From Agrypnia vestita (Eukaryota > Arthropoda > Insecta > Trichoptera > Phryganeidae), in assembly GCA_016648135.1 (NCBI GenBank), contig JADDOH010003938.1, forward strand, positions 205,056-269,055: DNA of 64,000 nucleotides. Direction: 5' to 3'. The notes beneath the pieces are model-generated. The model had not been told where the DNA came from and made no database searches. It saw only the letters and a program-made list of their open reading frames with translations. The translations under genes were made by a program, and so were the position numbers. Within the stretch, counting starts at the first letter, position 1; each line of letters opens with the position of its first letter. Below, piece by piece: positions 54,830-64,000 of this stretch.

Positions 54830-55460
54830 GTTGGCATTTTTTTAATGCTAAAGGCAGCCTTGCGACCCGGTAAAACAAACGGACCGAACGGCTGCCAAAA
54901 TTTTACATGTAGCTTTAGTTTTTTCTTGAGACTAACAACTAGGGGGAATTCATCTTCTCCTGGTATTCATAATTCAAAAACTATTATTGGAAGTGAAGCC
55001 TGGAATTGGCAAAGGAGGAATGAAAGTAGACTGAATGGGGTGGAAATGCGGTCACTATGACGCCTTTGAGGAAAATATTTGGTCAATAGAGTGAGGAATG
55101 AACAAATTAAAAGTGAATGTAATGCTAGCTGTAGTGTGGTAGATAAAATAAAGAAAGGAGTGCTAAGATGGTTTGGTCATGTGGAATGTATGAATGAGGA
55201 AAGGATGGTTATGAAAATGTATGAAGCGAGTATTGAAGGCAACATGAATAGAGGGCGTCCACGAAATCAGATACTACAATCAGATACTACAAGTATTTGA
55301 GGATGGCTCTGTTAAAAGCCTCAACAACCATAGAACTTCTATGAGAAGGTGTATGAATGTGGGCGAAGCAAAAGTGATGTGCCAGGATAGAAGAGTGTAA
55401 CGTTCAATCCTCTCTGCCTACCCCTGGGGAGAAACGGCGAGACGGTTAGTTAGTTAGTTA
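54830..55460 (+). pseudogene. LINE 3' fragment with GTTA tail
   Basis: The + strand reads K-K-G-V-L-R-W-F-G-H-V-E-C-M-N-E-E-R-M-V, then R-G-R-P-R and, after stops, V-C-Q-D-R-like text. L-R-W-F-G-H-V-x-R-M is a standard motif of insect LINE C-termini. It ends CTCTGCCTACCCCTGGGGAG and a (GTTA)n tail at 55445-55460. Complements of this end form the minisatellite at 24216. It lies in GIPC intron 3. Confidence 0.82.
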
Positions 55461-55596
55461 TATTTATATGGTTCACAGATATAGAAAGTTGACACAAGCC
55501 AGTTGGAGGAATGGTCTGAGGTACCTAATTGTATTACATACCTCATTATTAATTTTTTATGTAACAATAATGTAATTGCTTTTATTTTTCTTCAAG

Positions 55597-55833
55597 CACG
55601 ATGCATCAGCCATAACTGGGATCGAAAAAATCAACTGCATACTGGAAAGCTTCATGGGTATCAATGACACCGACCTGGCAATACAGATATGGGACATGGC
55701 ACAGGACAAGTCCAACACCATGCAGCTCGCAGACGCAATTGACTCCAGTGAACTGCAAGTCTTCGGGTTTCCAGACGACTTCATCATAGAGCTATGGGGA
55801 GTCATCACAGATGCCAAAGCGGGAAGATTATAA
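55597..55833 (+). CDS. GIPC: GIPC-family PDZ adaptor protein, exon 4 (stop)
   Basis: The acceptor TTCTTCAAG ends at 55596. The 78 codons (residues 247-324) form most of GH2: G-I-E-K-I-N-C-I-L-E-S-F-M-G-I-N-D-T-D-L-A, I-W-D-M-A, F-A-D-like A-D-A-I-D-S-S-E-L-Q-V-F-G-F-P-D-D-F-I-I-E-L-W-G. The protein ends A-K-A-G-R-L, then TAA. GH2 is the myosin VI binding part in vertebrate GIPC. Confidence 0.96.
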   Translation, partial: HDASAITGIEKINCILESFMGINDTDLAIQIWDMAQDKSNTMQLADAIDSSELQVFGFPDDFIIELWGVITDAKAGRL

Positions 55834-56000
55834 AGATATCAGCCAAATTCAACATATTTTTTCGAAGTGCAGATAACCAAACCTAAAAATGAGCAGGTTC
55901 TGAGTTTTATACAGCCATGATAGTTATATATTTGCTATACGTAATAAGTAATGGTCAATAATGTATATTTATAAGTATTATAATATTAAAAAATAAATTC
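55834..56000 (+). terminator. GIPC 3' UTR with candidate polyadenylation signal
   Basis: An AATAAA lies at 55992-55997, 159 bp after the stop, in AT-rich sequence. Others follow (for example near 56262), so the true end cannot be fixed. From 56000 to 56590 nothing else is recognised. Confidence 0.5.
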
Positions 56001-56589
56001 ACATTTTATTGATTAAGTTGCGATTCTTCTGAATGTAACAAAATACATACATAAATATCATTGAAAAAAATACAAAGGTCAAAGCAAGTCCACTGTTTTT
56101 GTTTTTCCAAAATATAGGTTTGTCTTTTGCATTTTTTTCAATGACATATGTATTTACTTTGAAAGGATAGCTTCATTGCCTATGAATTACATTTTTTTGT
56201 TTAAGTTGTGACTGGAAATGAACTAGGTAGAAAGGGAGACATTATAAAAAATTTATGAAATAAATTTCAGATTAATGAAGGTAAATAATAAAAGAATGCA
56301 TGAAGCAAATAAAAAAGAATTACACTACAATTTATGTCTTTCCAGCACACTTTTGTTTGATATCTGATTGATAAGTATTAGAAATCAAATACTTTTCGTT
56401 CTCCTTAGTTTTCATACCCTGCCCCGAAGAAACAACGTAGATTTCCGTGTTCAACAGAGCTAAACAAATCTATTCTGTAACTTGTGATTATTATTTGATT
56501 TTATTTAATGGTTAAAAATTTTTATTTGGAAACCAAATGTTACATAATGCAGATAAAATACATATACAAAAGCATTGTAAAACACATTT

Positions 56590-57035
56590 TATTATGTTCT
56601 GTGTATAGTTTTCTGGGATATTCTGCCGTGTGACAATAATGTGACAATATGTGACCTCTCTGGCCAACGTTTCGGATCCCATTGCAGGGTCCATCATCAG
56701 GGCTGATGTGATGAGTGAGTGTTGATGTGTAGGTTAAGTATTGCCTTGCAATACCGTACCAAAGTCAGGATGTCTCCAAGTTTGTGTTATGTTAAATACT
56801 GGATTGTATTTAACATAACACAAACTTATTGTTATTAAACAATCCAGTATTTAACATAACACAAACTTGGAGACACCCTGACTTTGGTACGGTATTGCAA
56901 GGCAATACTTAACCTACACTTCAACACTCACTCATCACATCAGCCCTGATGATGGACCCTGCAATGGATCCGAAATGTTGGCCAGAGAGGTCACATATAC
57001 ACGGCAGAATATCCCAGAAAACGATACACAGAAGA
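56590..57035. mobile_element. Large inverted repeat with two hammerhead-like cores (Penelope-like)
   Basis: Two ~190-bp arms mirror each other around 56795-56845. The arms hold the complement of, or directly, CACGGCAGAATATCCCAGAA, TTGGCCAGAGAGGTCACAT, the core CTGATGATGGACCCTGCAAT with GATCCGAAA, CAATACTTAACCTACA and CAAACTTGGAGACA. Cores: - strand 56670-56700 (intact CTGATGA and GAAA) and + strand 56946-56975. The middle repeats TTAACATAACACAAACTT. Tail-to-tail paired LTR-like repeats are a known Penelope-like arrangement, but no ORF remains. Confidence 0.65.
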
Positions 57036-57255
57036 TTCTGAACGGCCGTGAAATCCTAAGGACATTTTTAACATTTTATTATGTATTTCCTTCCTGAAAG
57101 GGTGCAAAGCTAGCAAATCATAAGTGCCTGTAAAACTAAAAGTTGAATAGTAATTATTTAGATGTTTAAATTCTAGGAAATAATAATAATAAATATATGT
57201 GAAAAGTGAAAAATGTTTTAAAATGAAAATTATTCATTAAAAAAAAATGTGATTA

Positions 57256-57832
57256 GGGTGGGTCACCATTATATAAAAAAAAAAATTCTATTTGGCACGG
57301 CAAGAAAAGTGTGCCAAATTATGTTTTTAGCCAGGGTATAATATTTGACTAAAAGGGGATATTATCTTCTGCCTCCGGATCGACTGTAGAGAATACATAT
57401 TTTGTAAAAGAAATTTATGAGCTGTCGCTGCAAGGTTAAAAAAGTTTGAAAATGTGTGTCTATGAAGCAAATTAAAATAATTATTATAAGAAAATGTTGA
57501 CAAAAATTATATTTCTATTACCTATTATTATAATACTATTTATCCTTAGGCAACACATGTTTGACAGTAGGAATGAAAGCTCTTGATCGTATTTATACAT
57601 TTTTTGCAATGGCAATGTTACTGCAATCTCACACCTGTAATCATGAATGAAGGAAGTAATGATCACTGGTTGGAACTTACCTCGAAAAAACAATTGAATA
57701 ATAAATTTCAATCCCGAGACGGATACACTTATCAGAATGTAATAATATTGCACTTGTGTTATTTTGAGATCATTTAGCAACTTTATATTGCCGTAACCCT
57801 TAAAAAAGTAGAAAAAATATCTTGACCCACCC
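57256..57832. mobile_element. 577-bp TA-flanked MITE, GGGTGGGTCA ends
   Basis: The ends GGGTGGGTCACCATTATA and (complement) GGGTGGGTCAAGATAT are inverted and bordered by TA (57254-57255, 57833-57834). The GGGTG start recalls both pogo-like elements in the window. No coding motif was found inside; a 98-residue frame is unassigned. Confidence 0.75.
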
Positions 57833-57834
57833 TA

Positions 57835-58966
57835 TTGTGTACGTAAATAGATTGTTCCATGAAGAATTTACAAAGATTATTTAAAAATAAATCAAATAAC
57901 AAGTTGATTAACTTTTACAATATATAATTTTACCTTTCATTGATAGCTGTTGAATGAATGATCATTGTCAAAAATAAATTTCTTATGAACCATACTGATC
58001 AGCAGTTTTGCCCCCAAACTGAGATTAATAATATTAATTATTTATTTATTTCTTACAATGTTTATTTTATGAGCAAGCCTGCTTATCCCTAATCCATATT
58101 ATGTAGCGATCCCTGATATTGAGGAATCCTTGGAATGCGGAATGCATGATTTCTTCAGTTGGCTGCCTTGATATGCGCGGATATATGCAGATTTAGTTTC
58201 CGCCAATTCCTCATATTTGATTGCGTTTTAAATTATTTTTCACTTTTTTAAATTCTCCTTTTTTCTTATAATTCTTTAATTTTCTTTGTAAGAAGTTGTT
58301 ACTGACTTCTCTTATTATTTCACGTATTTATGGACCATCATACTTCTAATAACTGTGTTTTGTGATGGTTTGAGTAAAAAAACTGGCAGAATAGAAAGAT
58401 AAAATCAAGTAAAGATTGAAGAAGTTTTTCATAAATTCAAAGATAAACTGTAAAAATTTGGATATGGCCATCCAAATGTGACAAAATGGAAAAAATAATT
58501 AGTTTTTTTCACAAGTGAGAACAGCAACTATGTCAAAATCGGGTACTTTAATAATATAAATCTTTGCATTAACTTAATAAATATTGCATTATCAAGATGA
58601 TTTCTTGAAATATTTAAAAAATACACATGTTGTTGGTGCATTAATTATTAAAGGTTTTTTTCACGAGTTTTACAATTTGTAAATTGCGCAATTGTATCAC
58701 GATTTTATTTTCATTTCTTTGAATTTCAAAATGTCGGGGTTCCGCTAATTCGAAAAAAAAAATTTGGGTCCCTTGAATTTTGAATTAACAAGGTTGTACT
58801 GTATTAAGATTAATTAATTTTTTCATCCTGTCCACATGAACGGCCAATTTTTACGAAACATACAAATTGATAATCCATACCTGAAGAAAATACAGAACTA
58901 AAAAAATTGGTATTGTAATATAGCGCGCTAATTTTTTTTCCATATTTTCAGTAAATAAAAAAAACT
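57835..58966. other. Intergenic, nothing recognised
   Basis: About 1.1 kb of AT-rich DNA between a MITE and a dispersed repeat. No gene or element could be supported. Confidence 0.45.
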
Positions 58967-59283
58967 ATTTTTACTCCCTTTCTTTTGACTCATGGCGTCT
59001 GATTGCTTGCTTGTCTGACGAAAAAACTTTGGATCGATTTTTAACCCTTTTCTCGTGATCGAGTCCCGAAATCCAATCGAGCTGAAACTTTGCAAGCAGA
59101 CTCGTGGCGAGGATCAAGAAGATCTATCAAATTTTCGTTAAAAAAAATTAATAACTATAGTATAATTTTGGATTTCTCAAATTTTTAATGGTTTTTCATA
59201 CAACTCATTAAGTTGTATGAAAATACTCCGACGCATATGCTAGACACGAAACCCGAAAATGAGAAAGGGAGTATTGTAAAAAC
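58967..59283 (+). mobile_element. TTTTTACTCCC repeat family, copy 3
   Basis: TTTTTACTCCCTTTCTTTTG, AACTTTGGATCGATTTTTAA, GATCAAGAAGATCTATC and the right end GAGAAAGGGAGTATTG are present. It is a short form like 17465-17815. The interval 59284-61438 shows no gene. Confidence 0.72.
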
Positions 59284-61438
59284 TTGTTTTTATGGGTTAA
59301 TTTTTTCCTTTGATCAAATCGAATTTTTGAAAGTGAGCCTCCATGGTCTCACCGGAAATGGACTAGAGAATCCAAAATCCAGGTCTGCCGTGCGGAGCAG
59401 AGGAGATGGAAGCCACAGGGCATACGGTCTGTCATCACAGGTTTAAGGATTCTTTATGTCGACTACATTCACCATTTCCTCCATCCATTCCCTCTCCCCC
59501 TTAGATCAGCATATATTATGTAATCAAAATATGTATAACGTAAAAAATATTTTTTTAATTTTATTAATTTTAATATTGCTATTTTTTTAACACAAGTTGT
59601 CGCCCATATGTGTGTACTCGTCCAAAATGTTACACATATTTTTTTGCTCATATGTGAGCAACTTATGGGTGTTAAATATGTAATTTAGTAAAGAACTTTA
59701 TTCTGAACTAATTTATTACAAATAAAGTTCATGCTAATGTGGGCCAAAGTTTTACATCATCACAAAAAAACAGCAGATAAAAAAATTATTTCGGTATGTA
59801 GGTATTTAGTTTATGAATATGTATATGTATACTACTTTTTTATTTCAGATAATTTTATATACAATTTGTGCATTTGATATTATAGAATTAAACCTAAACC
59901 CAATCCTTGCATGTTATGTGATTGCAAATATATACATATAATATTTATATAATTGTACACATAAAATGTGCAGTATCGCTTTGATACTGGTGTAGGTATA
60001 CTAAAAAAATATGTAGGTATATTGTTATCGCCTCGTTCTCATCAGCATTTACATTCATCCATATACCCACACTAATTTTGTAAGGTTCAAATTAACGGGG
60101 TTTAACTTGTGAACATATGGGTTAATGGTACCGATTATACGGTTACACATGTTACTGGTACTTGGTGTGTAGAAAATTGATAACTGAGATTTAACTGTTT
60201 TCTAGTACTGACGATTGCCTCAAATCAGGTACCAATCATCAATACAATCAGGTATAAATCTCAAATAACGGTTATTGTGTAACAAGTTTAAATAAAATCA
60301 CTAGTTAATGGTGGTGAAGCAAAAAAGTATTCTGACATCCGCACTACATTAAAGAGGAAATCATTTCCACAAATCATATACATTTAAGACCAATGGATGA
60401 TTGACAACTTTTCCGTCAACAATCTGGGACTGTTTCTTCCCTCAGTAAGATGGTGCAGATCTCCTATTTGAGTTAACAGAAAAAAGTGATGAGTCTTTCT
60501 GATGAGATCGATTTGATCCAAGCCATATTAATATATGTAATATGATGTGTTAACTGCCTTTGCATAAGTTAAACACTGATGTTTTTAATTTTTTAAAATT
60601 TCAGACTGAAGTAAAACCTATTGGTAAAGAAAATGTGATATTCTTACCCAATCCTGTTCCGCCTTGCTTCTCCTGCCTCATTTTTTCATATTAAAATGTC
60701 TTCTAAGATTATTTTCATATTTAAAACCTTTTAACCTCTAAGGATGTTTAATCATACGGGGAACCCAAAATGTTTTATTAGAGTAAAGCTTATTTTACAT
60801 TGTGATGTTTCATAGAATTATGTGTGCATGAATTGTGTAGAAAGTGGACATTATATTTTTATGTAATCATTAGAAATCTGAAATGTTTAATTAATCTTTC
60901 TATTCAACAATCTTTTGGACGTGCTATGCATAATGACATGTTTTAAATAACATTTAAATATAAAAAATGTGATTTGTTATAAAACCGTAATAAAATAATG
61001 AATGTGTTTGTATAAAAGATCTTTATTTGATCCTGTTGTTCTAAATCCTAAAATAAATACAGCACAAAAAATATACAACTGCCTAAATGTACGATTGATA
61101 AACCCTTTTTTCAGTAAAAGTGAGTTTTGGCTTTTTAAATTTTTATTTTGTACTAGCTGTACCTAGTTGCGCATTGCTATGGCTCAGTCTTGTTAAATGG
61201 AAAATAAAGAAAAGAGAAAGCACATGTTTCTAATATATTTAATTTTACAAATGCTTGTGGGTATTCAATTTTGCTGCTTTTCAAAAAAGCATCTTTTAAC
61301 CTGTCACAGATGTGGCATCTGTAGGTATAATAGTAGGTATTTAAAAACGTATTAGTGAGGTATTCGAATGCAGCATTGTGTCGATCAATCCGTGAAGAAC
61401 TTCCCGAGATTTAAGATTTTGAACAAATAAATATTTAC

Positions 61439-61960
61439 ATTTTTACTCCCTTTATACTAACTCGTGGCATCTGCTTGCTTGCTTGTCGGCTTGCCGGGTG
61501 AAAAAACTTTGGATCGATTTTTAACCCTTTTCCCATGATCCAATCGAGCTGAAACTTGGCAAGTAGACTGGTGGCGACGATCAAGAAGATCTATCAAATT
61601 TTCATTAAAAAGAATTAATAATTATAGTATAATTTCGGATTTTTAGAAATTTTATTGGTTTTTTCATTAGAAAAGTTTGATTACGGCGGCCCGATAACGT
61701 TGCGGAATATTTTCTAAATTTGAATTACTCCGTCGGTATACATGATAGGTACTTCACTATGAATGTCGAAAATCTAAATTGACTGACAAATGTTTTTAGA
61801 ATTTAATCTTCAAAGCATGAAGTGTCTTATCAAAGCTCAAAACATTTGACATTTTAGAAATATATTAAATTACTGTAAATTTAGTGTTATGTTATATGTT
61901 TTAATTCATATTTAATTGTTGTTATATTTTACAAAGAAACGGAGTATAATAAAAACTTGG
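61439..61960 (+). mobile_element. TTTTTACTCCC repeat family, copy 4 (long form)
   Basis: This is a long copy in the opposite direction to 15010-15595. It shares TTACGGCGGCCCGATAACGT, CTCCGTCGGTATACATGA and TAAATTGACTGACAAATG, and ends near GGAGTATAATAAAAAC. It shows the family consensus at nearly full length. Confidence 0.78.
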
Positions 61961-62159
61961 TTTTTATGGGTTACTTTTTATATATTGATAGCTGTTCATA
62001 CCCGGTGTTGCTCGGGTTAAGGATTTAGTTAAATGTAAGTTTGGGGGGGGCACACAAAGGTTTCATTGTTTCGCAGTCTCTAATAAAAAAAGGATGCATT
62101 TAACTTAGGCTGGGATGGATGAGATGTCCAGGAAGGAATTGTGACCTATGTATTCTGCC

Positions 62160-62820
62160 GTGACCTAAAGAATAAGAATGAAAAATTTGGATCAGATCGG
62201 CAAATGTTGTAGATTTGTACAAAAAATATATCAGGTGTGGTGGTGAGGTAAGAAGGGAGGGGGGAAATGTTGTCTTTATTACCCGCCGGGTCCTGAAAAA
62301 TAAGAATGCAAAATCTGGGTCAGATCGGTCATACGGTATAGATTTGTACAGAAAATGTAACAGGGAAGGGGGTGGGGTAAAGGGGAGGGCGAAAGGTCGC
62401 CTTCGTTACTTGCCAGTTCCTAAAGAATAAGTTTGTAAGTTTTGAGTCCGATCGGTCAAACGGTACAGATTTGCATTGTAAGTATATCAGGGGAAGGGGA
62501 AGGGGTAAAAGTGGAGGGGAAAATGTTCTTATGTTACCCGCCGGGTCCTAAAGAAGAAGTTTCAAAGTTTTGAGTCTGATCTGTCTATTGGTACAGATTT
62601 GCTTTGTAAATATATCAGGTGGAGGGAAAGGGGTAAAAGTGGAGGGGGAAATGTCACCTATGTTTACAAGAGTCCGAACGGTACAGATTTGCATTGAAAA
62701 TGTATCAGGGGGAGGCAGAGGGATAGAATGAGAGGGGGGAAATGTCCTAAAGCATAAGTATGTAAAATTTGAATCGAATCGGATAAACGGTGTAGATTTG
62801 TGTACAGAACGGACAGATAT
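62160..62820. repeat. ~120-bp minisatellite, about five units
   Basis: Each unit runs TATCAGGGGAAGGGG, AAAGTGGAGGGGAAAATGTC, TTACCCGCCGGGTCCTAAAG, TTTTGAGTCCGATCGGTC, AACGGTACAGATTTGCATTG. Unit starts lie near 62231, 62360, 62477, 62603 and 62700. It is strand-asymmetric (G-rich on +). It lies about 0.5 kb upstream of SCOT. Confidence 0.85.
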
Positions 62821-63286
62821 TGAGTTTTATAGGTATAGATACCGCGATACGATTGGCTGCACTTTCTCATCGGTTGAAACGTTTTATTTAAGCAAAGACG
62901 ACCGAATGTTATCAAAAAATTTGAATTTGAAAAATGTTGTATCTAAATATTTATCAATATTGAAAGGGTAGGTACCTGCGCATTTTTTTCAAATAATTTG
63001 TGCGCATTCGAATCATAGATAACATAATAATAATTCGAATCCACAGGCCATGCTACGCCATAATTCCTTTGATGTGTGCTCGAAACTCGAAAAATCGACA
63101 ACCTTGCTACTGCCCCCTGTACAAAATGGCAATGACTTTGTAGTGGGCCAGCATCGGCCACTGTGTACTGGGCCCTTAATATATTATAATTTTCTATGAT
63201 TATCATCTATGACTATTATATTATCTTATCTATGTTTATGACTGAACTGAACACAAAAATTGACGTTTTGCATTTGACATACGAAA
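62821..63286 (+). promoter_or_regulatory. Upstream region of SCOT
   Basis: This is about 470 bp between the minisatellite and the SCOT start. No clear TATA box at a usual distance; the region just before the ATG reads ACATACGAAA. A promoter is assumed from position only. Confidence 0.35.
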
Positions 63287-63361
63287 ATGGCCGTGCTGTC
63301 GCTCAGTCGTCTCGGTCTACGATGTGGTCTTTTCGATAGGAGGTATGACAGCTTCATCAAG
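63287..63361 (+). CDS. SCOT: Succinyl-CoA:3-ketoacid CoA-transferase, exon 1 (transit peptide)
   Basis: The ATG at 63287 starts 25 codons: M-A-V-L-S-L-S-R-L-G-L-R-C-G-L-F-D-R-R. This is rich in Arg, Leu and Ser without acidic residues at the start, as in a mitochondrial targeting peptide. The exon ends S-F-I-K at a GTAACA donor, phase 0. SCOT moves CoA from succinyl-CoA to acetoacetate in the mitochondrial matrix, the first committed step of ketone-body use. The catalytic Glu lies in a later exon beyond the window. Confidence 0.85.
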
Positions 63362-63657
63362 GTAACAAATTAAATATTTTGTTTGTTCACTTATTTTTAT
63401 TTATTAAAGCATGACCGTTAATCTAATAAACAAAATACTTATAGGTTATGCGTGCCAGGAATTTAAAATTTTTATATTAGTTTAATATATCTTGTTTATA
63501 GACTGATAGAATTTTTGTATTATATTTATCTTATTGAAAATATCCTCTTGGTATTTGAAAACCGCAACTTTATGTATATATATGTTAATATTATATGCAT
63601 TTAAATATAAATTAGTTTTCATATCATAATTGGAATCCACGAAATTTTTTTTTACAG

Positions 63658-63850
63658 ATTATAGCTTCTAATTATAGTACTAAAAGATTGAGTAAAGTAT
63701 ACAATAATGCTTTGGAGGCCATAAGCGATGTGCAAGATGGTTCAAAGGTTCTCGTGGGTGGTTTCGGATTGTGCGGAATACCAGAAAATCTTATAAATGC
63801 CATGCTCACTCATGGGGCAAAGGATCTTACAGTTGTCTCTAACAATGCAG
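63658..63850 (+). CDS. SCOT: Succinyl-CoA:3-ketoacid CoA-transferase, exon 2 (partial gene)
   Basis: The acceptor TTTTTTTTTACAG ends at 63657. The exon reads [12 protein letters not shown], then the signature [19 protein letters not shown] and [19 protein letters not shown] is the conserved N-terminal CoA-transferase family I motif. The donor at 63851 (GTTACC) leaves phase 1. The remaining ~400 residues lie to the right of the window. No frame damage was seen. Confidence 0.95.
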
Positions 63851-64000
63851 GTTACCCGTTTTTTTAATTTACTAACTTTTATATTGATATAGGTATTTGA
63901 ATATGACACAATGAAAATATTATGGAAATCAAGTGTATTTTATTGTACATTCAAGGTCAGCAGGACTATTATGTATGTGCTTAATATTCATGATATTCAT
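63851..64000 (+). other. SCOT intron 2 (partial)
   Basis: This is AT-rich sequence up to the window edge, with no further exon visible. Confidence 0.7.

Noticed and set aside
57484..57780. 98-codon - strand ORF in the TA-flanked MITE
   Set aside because: An open frame with no transposase motif inside a 577-bp non-autonomous-looking element.

Overview
This 64 kb window is nuclear DNA of an arthropod, most likely an insect. It is AT-rich, its genes are split by GT..AG introns, and it carries insect-type non-LTR, hAT, mariner, pogo/Tigger and PIF/Harbinger-like repeats. Short GTAGGTACCTAC-type strings are common, as in some Lepidoptera and Hemiptera, but the order cannot be fixed from sequence alone.

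Only two convincing host genes are present, both on the + strand. The first is a complete GIPC-family PDZ adaptor (Drosophila orthologue kermit) in four coding exons: 20675-20932, 51630-51860, 52817-53065 and 55597-55833. They give 324 codons plus a stop. Its first intron is about 30.7 kb and holds roughly half the window. The second is the 5' end of mitochondrial succinyl-CoA:3-ketoacid CoA-transferase (SCOT/OXCT), with exons at 63287-63361 and 63658-63850; it runs off the right edge. A third, broken host-derived piece is a probable first exon of a chemosensory protein (CSP) on the - strand at 1311-1493, with a frameshift and no second exon.

Almost everything else is mobile DNA, much of it nested. 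At 1-2700 there are LINE reverse-transcriptase tails. At 2767-7690 there is a pogo-like element whose transposase is split by a solo LTR (target duplication GGCGG), and whose flank carries a hAT MITE (target duplication AATGAACA). At 7.9-20 kb there are minisatellite-bearing repeats, a 731-bp element full of GCATGC motifs, hAT MITEs, fold-back elements invaded by an LTR, and a second pogo-like element. Intron 1 of GIPC holds an 85-bp minisatellite that grew from a LINE tail, fold-back elements with hammerhead-like cores, a Tigger-like element, a dead mariner, a tRNA-headed inverted SINE-like unit, a TTAA-flanked MITE, and a 2.5-kb hAT element containing an LTR and an R1-like LINE fragment. The GIPC-SCOT interval holds a large inverted repeat with hammerhead-like cores, a TA-flanked MITE and a ~120-bp minisatellite.

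No bacterial-type operons, CRISPR arrays, rRNA or intact tRNA genes were seen. The most unusual material is the set of multi-copy subterminal motif arrays in the two pogo-like elements, the hammerhead-like cores, and PIF/Harbinger-like MITEs that repeatedly sit side by side sharing one TAA.
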